DNA from: an uncultured Propioniciclava sp.
Lineage (GTDB): Bacteria; Actinomycetota; Actinomycetes; Propionibacteriales; Propionibacteriaceae
NCBI GenBank assembly: GCA_937872005.1
Contig: CALMPQ010000111.1
Location: forward strand, 1-6,317
DNA length: 6,317 nucleotides
Direction of reading: 5' to 3'
A program made the translations under genes and the position numbers. Under the pieces are notes generated by a model that worked only from the letters and a program-made list of their open reading frames with translations, had not been told where the DNA came from and did not search any database. Positions within the stretch are counted from its first letter, which is position 1, and each line of letters begins with the position of its first letter. Of this stretch, positions 1-5,426 are shown one piece after another.

Positions 1-4
1 GGGC

Positions 5-895
<891 letters not shown>

Positions 896-901
896 GCTGG
901 C

Positions 902-907
902 AGCCTA
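902..907 (-). promoter_or_regulatory. Candidate -10 box (TAGGCT) for a leaderless AKR mRNA
   Basis: On the minus strand TAGGCT matches the actinobacterial -10 consensus TANNNT and ends six bases before the ATG of the aldo/keto reductase, so transcription would start at or next to the A of ATG. I see no convincing -35 box. The same geometry occurs before the DUF3224 and TfoX-like genes. The call is inference from position and sequence. Confidence 0.4.
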
Positions 908-929
908 CCCAGCGCCGCCCTCGACGGAG

Positions 930-1307
930 TCAGATCGTGTAGTCGAACTCCACGCGGTGGACTCCGTCGACGACGTCCAGGTTCAGGGTGCCGGTGAGGC
1001 CCGCGAGGGCGCCGGTCCCGGAGCCTGGGGTGACGAGGTAGGTGAGGACGGGGCCCGCGGCGTCCATGGTGCCGAACTGCTGGAAGACCAGCGTGCCCTC
1101 GCGGCCGTCGATCTCGCCATCGAAACGTTCCAGGGCGACGTAGCCGGCGTGGCCTGCGCCGGGGTCACCCGCGGAAAGCATCGTGCCGACGGAGGTGCCG
1201 GTGAGCCCGCCGGTCCAGGTCTTGGTGAAGTCGAAGCGGTCGGTGCCCGCGTGGAGCCCTTCGCCCGGGGTCAGGTCGATCGAGAACTCAGCGCTCGTCT
1301 GCGGCAT
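930..1307 (-). CDS. DUF3224 domain-containing protein
   Basis: Small, probably cytoplasmic protein of 125 residues, made up almost entirely of one DUF3224 domain; no biochemical function is established for the family as far as I know. Features I recognise are the K-x-W/F-x-G-x-L-x-G-T-S segment (KTWTGGLTGTSVGTM, 29-43), YVALERFDGEIDGREGTLVFQQFG (split here as 56-64 and 65-79), the glycine-rich PGSGTGALAGLTGTL (94-108), and the terminal V-H-x-V-E-F-D-Y. There is no signal peptide or membrane segment. Length and both ends match a complete family member. Only a weak GAGG lies directly against the ATG, while TAGGTT sits six bases upstream, suggesting leaderless translation. It lies 34 bases upstream of the AKR gene and 97 bases after the end of the duplicated cassette. 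Confidence 0.88.
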   Translation of the reverse strand: MPQTSAEFSIDLTPGEGLHAGTDRFDFTKTWTGGLTGTSVGTMLSAGDPGAGHAGYVALERFDGEIDGREGTLVFQQFGTMDAAGPVLTYLVTPGSGTGALAGLTGTLNLDVVDGVHRVEFDYTI

Positions 1308-1404
1308 GCCTCAAACCTAGCTGTCGACGGTTGATGGGGACACCCCGGATTGGGACCATCCAGTCAGGGCCACGGGTTGGGGAATCTGGTGTGCGCTGGT
1401 CAAT
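1308..1404 (-). promoter_or_regulatory. Intergenic gap with candidate leaderless promoter (TAGGTT at 1314-1319)
   Basis: This 97-base gap separates the end of the second cassette from the DUF3224 gene. On the minus strand TAGGTT (TANNNT type) ends six bases before the DUF3224 ATG. No clear -35 box precedes it. A small hairpin, GGGG-TGT-CCCC, lies at 1336-1346, but with a four-pair stem and no U tract after it I do not call it a terminator. Nothing else is evident in the gap. Confidence 0.4.
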
Positions 1405-1893
1405 TCACCGGTCCCGGACGACGACCGCCTGGAGCTCCCCGACCGGCACCGACCGGCTCGCGGTGCTCTGCAGCGGGATCGTTCCGGAGTAGCCCATGGC
1501 GCTCCACCGGGCCGTCCAGTGCGCGGTCGCGTTAACCGTGTACTCACCCTTCGGCAGGGACGCCTTCGCGTAGACGTGCCCGCACGTCGGGGACGGGTCC
1601 CCGGGTCGAGCCGGCGCGTAGGGCGTCCACTGGGTGCACGTCAGCTGCTTGCCGTCACCCAGCTCGAAGGTGAGCTTGTCCAGGTGGGCGGTGAGGTCGA
1701 TGCGCATCCCTGAGCCGGTGTTGGTCGAGGACGCGTCCCGGGGCGCGTCGGTCCACAGCCAGATGGGCAGCCCGACCACCGCCATGTTCCATTCGTTCAC
1801 CGAGGGGTCGGGGCCGAGCTTGATCGTGGGATCGGGCACCCGAAGGGTCGCCGAGAGGCTGTGCACCATGCGCTCGACATCCGCCCGCGACGG
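1405..1893 (-). repeat. Right arm of tandem cassette, copy 2 (B2 residues 118-279)
   Basis: Aligns without gaps to 2862-3350. Protein identity is about 75% over the last 133 residues by hand count. A long run coding for NEWNMAVVGLP is nearly identical at DNA level (around 1760-1798 against 3217-3255). Similarity stops at the B stop codon: the bases after it differ between copies. Confidence 0.85.
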
Positions 1894-2244
1894 CGCCGGG
1901 CCTCCCTCTCGACCGCACTCCTCCGCAGTCGCCCGGAAGTGGTTCGCCGGAATGGGTTGATCGGCCGGCCATGACCGACAGGCCTCTCCCACCTCCCCCG
2001 TACCACCGGAATAGACACCGAAACGGATCCAGATCATGGGGGTACCCGGCCTGATGGGGACCTCAGTCGGCTCCGCCATCGCGGGAGGAGCTGTCGTGGG
2101 CGGGACTTTCTTCTTGCAGCCAGCATCAACCCTCGACCCTCGCCCTGACCCAAGACAATCTGCGGGTGTCGTCCCCTCGAGTTGGAGAGAGAAGACGGGC
2201 ACGAGCAAGACAAGCGCGAAAAGGATTGTGGTCAGCGCTCGCAT
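1405..2244 (-). CDS. Secreted six-cysteine protein with PKD-like C-terminal half, copy 2 (B2)
   Basis: 279-residue exported protein of unknown function. Residues 1-20 form a signal peptide (MR, then hydrophobic 7-20) without a lipobox. A proline/threonine-rich linker (47-69) follows. The C-terminal half holds VNEWNMAVVGLPIWLWTD (149-166), LTFELGDG (191-198), PTCGHVY (219-225), and KGEYTVNATAHWTARW. The GDG...HVY...GEYTVNATA pattern recalls PKD/Ig-like beta domains (family pattern FGDG...HTY...YTVTLTV); I recall similar actinobacterial secreted proteins often labelled hypothetical or, misleadingly, ATP/GTP-binding. Six cysteines (30, 43, 89, 110, 203, 221) match those of copy 1 and probably form disulfides. 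The start overlaps the upstream lipoprotein by 13 bases and has a strong GGAGGAGG site seven bases before ATG, favouring co-translation. Residues 118-279 closely match copy 1; residues 1-117 do not. Confidence 0.85.
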   Translation of the reverse strand: MRALTTILFALVLLVPVFSLQLEGTTPADCLGSGRGSRVDAGCKKKVPPTTAPPAMAEPTEVPIRPGTPMIWIRFGVYSGGTGEVGEACRSWPADQPIPANHFRATAEECGREGGPAPSRADVERMVHSLSATLRVPDPTIKLGPDPSVNEWNMAVVGLPIWLWTDAPRDASSTNTGSGMRIDLTAHLDKLTFELGDGKQLTCTQWTPYAPARPGDPSPTCGHVYAKASLPKGEYTVNATAHWTARWSAMGYSGTIPLQSTASRSVPVGELQAVVVRDR

Positions 2245-2807
2245 GCGGGCGCCTCCTCCAGTCGGAGCCAGCGGACGGTCATGCCCGGGTGCTCATCAAA
2301 GCCCGCCACGTGATACACGGGTGTGGTCGGGTCCATCCCGCCGTCCGGGTACTTGACGGTCCATTCTGAGCGGTCCACGCAGAAGGCCATGACCAACGGG
2401 GCACCCTCTTGGGAGCTCGGCTGCCTCCGTTCTACGCCCACGATCCGCGCAGTGCCGGAGAACTCAGCTTCGAGTTCGTTCGTCCTGAGTTCCTTGGCCG
2501 CGTCGCGCATGTGGGGTGACACGAGCGCGAGCAACTCCGGACTGGGCTCCGCCGCCCCACTTACGAGTTCTTGTTCGGTGAGCCGGTCGTACTCCCGGTA
2601 CACACGCTCGGCCTCGGCATAGCGGGCGAGCATCTTCTGGTTGTCCTCGTACTCCGCCTGCGTGCACGGGAAGGGCTCGCCCCCGAACTCAGGAACGCAC
2701 GTGGGCACGTTGGGAACGGGGCTCGGTTCAGGCGCCGGTGCCGGCGTGCAGCCAGCAGTGAGGGCGCCAAGGATCGTCGCAAGGACGAGGATGCGGGGTG
2801 GGTGCAT
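2232..2807 (-). CDS. Lipoprotein of the duplicated cassette, copy 2 (L2)
   Basis: 191-residue lipoprotein of unknown function, expected on the outer face of the cytoplasmic membrane. The start at 2807 is chosen over an in-frame upstream ATG at 2846 because MHPPRILVLATILGALTAGC is a textbook lipoprotein signal (lipobox LTAGC, lipidated C20) and CCGGAGGAAG lies just before this ATG; copy 1 has the same start. A proline-rich tether (21-35), a C37-C48 pair, and a charged helix (residues 49-80, containing ARYAEAERVYREY) follow. The C-terminal half includes FCVDRSEWTVKYPDGG (142-157) and C189 near the end. This resembles, from memory, actinobacterial lipoproteins with an NTF2-like domain (helix, then C-x-D-x-S, V-x-x-x-D-G and a terminal Cys); that assignment is inference. 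Residues 1-83 are about 83% identical to copy 1 by hand count, the rest only about 30%. The gene overlaps B2 by 13 bases. Confidence 0.87.
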   Translation of the reverse strand: MHPPRILVLATILGALTAGCTPAPAPEPSPVPNVPTCVPEFGGEPFPCTQAEYEDNQKMLARYAEAERVYREYDRLTEQELVSGAAEPSPELLALVSPHMRDAAKELRTNELEAEFSGTARIVGVERRQPSSQEGAPLVMAFCVDRSEWTVKYPDGGMDPTTPVYHVAGFDEHPGMTVRWLRLEEAPACER

Positions 2808-2836
2808 GTACTTCCTCCGGCACCGATTCTGACACA
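2559..2836 (-). repeat. Left arm of tandem cassette, copy 2 (promoter-like element plus L2 residues 1-83)
   Basis: This segment aligns without gaps in the coding part to 4010-4289. Encoded residues 1-83 differ at 14 positions by hand count, and long runs of DNA are identical, for example around the start codon and the TCVPEFGGEPFPC codons. Similarity falls off sharply after residue 83 and upstream of the TGTG of the promoter-like element. Confidence 0.85.
2821..2836 (-). promoter_or_regulatory. Conserved extended -10-like element upstream of L2
   Basis: Minus-strand TGTGTCAGAATCGGTG, 13 bases ahead of the L2 start codon. It differs at one base from the element before L1, while bases further upstream do not match. 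CAGAAT matches TATAAT at four of six positions and is preceded by TGT, as in an extended -10 (TGN) promoter; no -35 box is visible. If real, L2 has its own promoter in the 54-base gap after B1, with an mRNA leader of only about a dozen bases. The match may also simply be leftover duplicated sequence. Confidence 0.35.
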
Positions 2837-2861
2837 TCCGCAACACCGCGCCCGCGAGCGG

Positions 2862-3350
2862 TCACCCCTTGCGCACCACCACTGCTTGAAGTTCGCCCAC
2901 TGGCACCGAACGGGAGCCTGTGCTCCGCAGCGGGAGGGTTCCCGAATACCCCATCGCACTCCATCTGGCCGTCCAGTTTGCTGTGGCGGCGACTTTGAAC
3001 TCGCCCTTCGGAGGCGAAGCCTTCGTGTAGACATGACCGCACGTAGGGGACGGGTCCCCTGGTCGTTTCGGCGCGTAGACGGTCCACTGCGTGCACGAGA
3101 CCGTGTTGCCGTCGCCCATTGCGAAAGTCAGCGAGTCGAGCCGCGCATCGATGTTGATCGTCATGCCATCGCCTTGCGCCGTAGACGTGATCGACCTCGG
3201 GGTGTCTGTCCACAACCACACGGGCAGGCCGACCACCGCCATGTTCCATTCGTTGACCGACGGCTCGGGCCCGAGCTGGATCTGTGGAGCGGGAACCTTC
3301 AGGGAGCCCGCCAAGGTCCGAACCCACTGCTCGACATCCGCGCGAGATGG
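2862..3350 (-). repeat. Right arm of tandem cassette, copy 1 (B1 residues 114-275)
   Basis: Direct-repeat partner of 1405-1893. One counted row (3001-3060) is about 65% GC against about 77% in the equivalent part of copy 2 (1561-1620), so the two copies have drifted differently in composition, mainly at third codon positions. Confidence 0.85.
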
Positions 3351-3689
3351 GCGCGAGCCCTCGATGTCGCAGTCCTTCGCCCTGGTGCGCACGAAGTTCG
3401 GCGGAACGCCTTCGGAGACCGGCACAAGCTGGCACACCTCCGAGGAGTAACCCCCTCCCTCGCGGTACAGACCTTGCCGAACCCACATCATCGCTGGGCC
3501 GCGGTACTGGTTCACTTCGGGGTGGATACCTCCTGGACCTGACGCCGACTCTCCGCAATCAACGAGCATCCAGTCCTGCGCCAAGTCATCCCATGCCTTG
3601 CATCCGTCCGCTCCCACCGCCTCGGGTGACTGCAAGTGCATGAGCGATAGGACGGTCAGGAACGCGAGCAGCCCAGTGATCAGACGCAT
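2862..3689 (-). CDS. Secreted six-cysteine protein with PKD-like C-terminal half, copy 1 (B1)
   Basis: 275-residue exported protein, tandem paralogue of B2, function unknown. The signal peptide is MRLITGLLAFLTVLSLMHL with a likely cleavage after AVGA (27). Cysteines at 30/45, 86/107 and 199/217 correspond one-to-one with B2, with C30 and C45 spaced two residues further apart; three disulfides are plausible. The conserved half contains SRADVE (115-120), VNEWNMAVVGLPVWLWTD (145-162), LTFAMGDG (187-194), PTCGHVY (215-221) and a terminal VPVGELQAVVV strand; GDG...HVY...GEFKVAATA suggests a PKD/Ig-like beta sandwich (inference). From residue 143 to the end, about 75% of positions are identical to B2 by hand count; the first 113 residues are poorly alignable apart from the cysteines and a P-x-M-x-W-x-R segment. 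The start overlaps L1 by 10 bases (ATGCGTCTGA), with AGGAGAGGA upstream. Confidence 0.85.
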   Translation of the reverse strand: MRLITGLLAFLTVLSLMHLQSPEAVGADGCKAWDDLAQDWMLVDCGESASGPGGIHPEVNQYRGPAMMWVRQGLYREGGGYSSEVCQLVPVSEGVPPNFVRTRAKDCDIEGSRPSRADVEQWVRTLAGSLKVPAPQIQLGPEPSVNEWNMAVVGLPVWLWTDTPRSITSTAQGDGMTINIDARLDSLTFAMGDGNTVSCTQWTVYAPKRPGDPSPTCGHVYTKASPPKGEFKVAATANWTARWSAMGYSGTLPLRSTGSRSVPVGELQAVVVRKG

Positions 3690-4258
3690 GTTGCGTCCTC
3701 TCCTGGTTTGAGGTCCACGACCGTGGTCCGCCCACTCGCATCGTCGAACAGAACCAAGGTGGCTGCCCTACCGGATGGGCCCGGCTGGCGGTCAGTTCGT
3801 GTCACAACCCAGGCTGAGAAGTCCGAGCACACCAACATTGAGTGGTTTCCTCGCGCACCGGAGGCGTGAGGCGTCGACTTGACCCACACAATGGTGCGTT
3901 CTCCTGAGTATGTGGCTGACTCCAGCGCCTGCGTTCGCAGCTGAGCCATCACCGAGGATCGGCTCCCACTGGTCAGGGCCATCAACTCTGGTGATGGCGC
4001 AGGCCGTCGCGAAACCAGCTCTGCTTCACTCAATCGAGCGAACTCCCGGTATACACGCTCGGCTTCGGCATACCGAGCGAGCATCTTCTGGTTCGCGTCG
4101 TGTTCTGCTTGTGTGCACGGGAACGGCTCACCGCCGAACTCGGGAACGCACGTGGGCACGCTGGGAACAGGGCTCGGCTCAGGCGCCGGTGTCGGCGTGC
4201 AGCCAGTCACGAGGACGCCAAGGATCGTCACGAGGACGACGATGCGGGGTGGGTGCAT
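3680..4258 (-). CDS. Lipoprotein of the duplicated cassette, copy 1 (L1)
   Basis: 192-residue lipoprotein, first gene of the duplicated block, function unknown. The start at 4258 is preferred over an in-frame ATG at 4288: it gives the signal MHPPRIVVLVTILGVLVTGC (lipobox LVTGC, C20), has GGAGG eight bases before it, and matches L2 exactly. After the lipidated cysteine come a proline-rich tether (21-35), the C37-C48 pair in VPEFGGEPFPC, and the helix ARYAEAERVYREF. C144 (LVCSDFSAWVV) and C191 next to the C-terminus mirror C143 and C189 of L2. An NTF2-like fold for residues 50-192 is possible but only inferred. The part after residue 83 keeps PSPEL, LRT and the cysteine positions and otherwise differs widely from L2; the one row counted wholly inside it (3841-3900) is about 62% GC. 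The stop lies inside B1, so L1 and B1 are probably translationally coupled. Confidence 0.87.
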   Translation of the reverse strand: MHPPRIVVLVTILGVLVTGCTPTPAPEPSPVPSVPTCVPEFGGEPFPCTQAEHDANQKMLARYAEAERVYREFARLSEAELVSRRPAPSPELMALTSGSRSSVMAQLRTQALESATYSGERTIVWVKSTPHASGARGNHSMLVCSDFSAWVVTRTDRQPGPSGRAATLVLFDDASGRTTVVDLKPGEDATCV

Positions 4259-4289
4259 GTTGTTTTCCTCCACCACCGATTCTGGCACA
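4010..4289 (-). repeat. Left arm of tandem cassette, copy 1 (promoter-like element plus L1 residues 1-83)
   Basis: Partner of 2559-2836 in direct orientation; the two L start codons are 1451 bases apart. One counted row within it (4141-4200) is about 75% GC, close to the flanking genes and unlike the adjoining variable block. Confidence 0.85.
4274..4289 (-). promoter_or_regulatory. Conserved extended -10-like element upstream of L1
   Basis: Minus-strand TGTGCCAGAATCGGTG, 15 bases before the L1 start. TGC-CAGAAT fits an extended -10 box; there is no obvious -35. The leader predicted from it would carry just the GGAGGAAAA ribosome binding site. It is shared with L2 with one base difference. 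Confidence 0.35.
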
Positions 4290-4309
4290 CGGGGAGGGCC
4301 CCAAACCGG

Positions 4310-4318
4310 TTGTCCACA
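4310..4318 (+). other. Single perfect DnaA-box-like 9-mer
   Basis: TTGTCCACA equals the consensus DnaA box of high-GC actinomycetes. I saw no second copy nearby, so it is not an origin; it could be a chance match or an isolated DnaA site in front of the cassette. Confidence 0.2.
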
Positions 4319-4328
4319 GCCCCGTTGA

Positions 4329-4346
4329 ACCGAACGATCGTTCGGT
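4329..4346. promoter_or_regulatory. Perfect 18-bp palindrome, TetR-family operator type
   Basis: ACCGAACGATCGTTCGGT reads the same on both strands with no spacer between half-sites. An uninterrupted, A/T-cored GAAC..GTTC dyad of this length is typical of TetR/AcrR-family operators and atypical of a terminator, which needs a loop. It lies 71 bases upstream of the L1 start and 50 bases past the SDR stop, so it most likely controls the L-B cassette. No TetR gene lies in this window; the regulator would have to be encoded elsewhere. Confidence 0.55.
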
Positions 4347-4382
4347 CCGGGATCGTTACCGGCAGTCCAGCATCAATCCCTC

Positions 4383-4400
4383 AGTGAGTGGCAACTCACT
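4383..4400 (-). terminator. Short hairpin at the SDR stop codon, weak terminator candidate
   Basis: AGTGAGT (4383-4389) and ACTCACT (4394-4400) form a perfect seven-pair stem around a four-base loop; the SDR stop codon lies in it. On the minus strand it is followed by GAGGGATTGATG, not a U tract, so intrinsic termination would be weak. It may mark the 3' end of the ftsK-tfoX-like-SDR transcript. Confidence 0.3.
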
Positions 4401-5082
4401 CCCAACGCGCAGCCGGACGCACGACAAGGCTCTCGACGCAGGCATCAGCGTCGGCCTTCAGCGCGAAGACCACCGCCCGAGCCACCGACACTGCCGTCAG
4501 CAGCTTCGAGGTGTTGTACGCCCGCCCCTCGGCAGCCTGCAGCTCGACCTGCATGTCGGTGTCGACGCGCCCGGGGTGGATCGACGAGACGCGTACGACG
4601 CCCCGCTCCTCGTCGCGAAGCGCATCCGCCCACGCACGCACCGCAAACTTGGACGCCGCGTAGATCCCGTTCGCCGCACCCGACACGAACCCGGACCCCG
4701 AGTTCATGACCACGACCTGGCCCCGCGCCGCGCGCAGCGCCGGCAGCAACAACCGCGTCAGGTCCGCGACCGCGACCACGTTGAGCTCCAGCACCCGCCG
4801 GAACTCCTCGCGCGAGACCTCTTCCGCCGTCCCACGAACAGCCACGCCGGCCGAGTGCACCACGGCGTCCAGCGGCCCAATCCCAGTAACAGCCGCTGCC
4901 ACCGCGCCCTCGTCGGCGAGGTCGCAGACGAAACCCGCGGCGTCCGGGCACTCGGCGACCACAGCAGCAACCGCAGCCGCGGAACGCCCTCCCACCAGCA
5001 CCCGCCAGGACGGCGCCAACAGCCGGACGACCTCGCGTCCAATCCCCCGCGTCCCGCCCGTGACCAGAACCGTGCGCGTCAT
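4396..5082 (-). CDS. Short-chain dehydrogenase/reductase (SDR family oxidoreductase)
   Basis: 228-residue classical-type SDR, a cytoplasmic NAD(P)(H)-dependent oxidoreductase; substrate unknown. The Rossmann motif TGGTRGIG is at 8-15, and R33 at the end of the second strand suggests NADPH. D54 follows in CDL. HSAG (76-79) replaces the usual NNAG. The catalytic set is complete: N101, S128 (in MNSGSGF), Y141 and K145 (YAASK). HPGRVDTDM after this is the usual P-G-x-V-x-T segment. The protein is slightly shorter than the common 245-255 residues, mainly because the C-terminal part is compact. The ATG overlaps the stop of the TfoX-like gene as ATGA, and there is no independent RBS of note, so translation is probably coupled. 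Family certain, role unknown. Confidence 0.94.
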   Translation of the reverse strand: MTRTVLVTGGTRGIGREVVRLLAPSWRVLVGGRSAAAVAAVVAECPDAAGFVCDLADEGAVAAAVTGIGPLDAVVHSAGVAVRGTAEEVSREEFRRVLELNVVAVADLTRLLLPALRAARGQVVVMNSGSGFVSGAANGIYAASKFAVRAWADALRDEERGVVRVSSIHPGRVDTDMQVELQAAEGRAYNTSKLLTAVSVARAVVFALKADADACVESLVVRPAARWE

Positions 5083-5414
5083 GCGATCGTCGTGGCCGCA
5101 GCGCGAGCCAGCGATTCATCGAACCGAGCATGCGCCGGCGGCACCTGCACCCACTGCTTCATCGGACGCCCTTCCATCGGCTCGAACACCACCCCACCCT
5201 CCAGCGCCCACGCTTCGGCATGCTCACCTGGAGGCAGCTTGAAGATGAGGTCATCGTCGATCTGGGCGACGAAGAACTTCCCGCTGGTCCGCTTCAGCCC
5301 ACGCGCGCCGAACATCTTGCCGGCGTGGAACTCGCCAGTCCCGACCAACAGATCCACGAGCGCGTCGAAGCGCTCGTCACCCACCGGCGTGGGCCCATCC
5401 TGAGACCGAGGCAT
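5079..5414 (-). CDS. TfoX/Sxy N-terminal domain-like protein
   Basis: 111-residue cytoplasmic protein matching the small stand-alone TfoX N-terminal-domain family. Recognised features are FHAGKMFGARGLKRTSGKFF (29-48), the strand IDDDLIFKLP (52-61), and GRPMKQWVQVP (82-92), the GRPMKEW-type signature. The competence regulator TfoX/Sxy of gammaproteobacteria has this domain plus a C-terminal one; the C-terminal domain is absent here, and I know of no competence role in actinomycetes, so the function is unknown. The start at 5414 gives the full domain with a short charged leader. It follows ftsK by nine bases and overlaps the SDR by four, indicating an operon. No strong RBS is seen; TAGGGT, which contains the ftsK stop codon TAG, sits six bases before ATG. 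Confidence 0.85.
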   Translation of the reverse strand: MPRSQDGPTPVGDERFDALVDLLVGTGEFHAGKMFGARGLKRTSGKFFVAQIDDDLIFKLPPGEHAEAWALEGGVVFEPMEGRPMKQWVQVPPAHARFDESLARAAATTIA

Positions 5415-5420
5415 GGGCCC

Positions 5421-5426
5421 ACCCTA
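5421..5426 (-). promoter_or_regulatory. Candidate -10 box (TAGGGT) overlapping the ftsK stop codon
   Basis: Minus-strand TAGGGT ends six bases before the TfoX-like ATG, the spacing expected for a leaderless transcript. It could give the TfoX-like/SDR pair a promoter separate from ftsK. Since the TAG is also the ftsK stop, chance is a real alternative. Confidence 0.3.

Noticed and set aside
1380..1400. Possible third copy of the TGTGYCAGAATCGGTG element after B2, marking a third cassette remnant
   Set aside because: Only about 8 of 12 positions match in the best register and no coding similarity follows, so it is not distinguishable from chance.
2808..2846. N-terminal extension of L2 from the ATG at 2846 (and of L1 from 4288)
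   Set aside because: The extensions differ between copies, would place charged residues before the lipoprotein signal, and span the RBS of the conserved downstream start.
2845..2862. Hairpin ACCGC-N8-GCGGT just after the B1 stop as a terminator
   Set aside because: The stem has only five pairs, the loop is eight bases, and no U tract follows on the minus strand; such stems are common by chance at this GC content.
1405..3689. B proteins as ATP/GTP-binding proteins, a label I recall for similar sequences
   Set aside because: I see no Walker A (GxxxxGKS/T) motif, and an exported, disulfide-rich protein is an unlikely nucleotide-binding enzyme.
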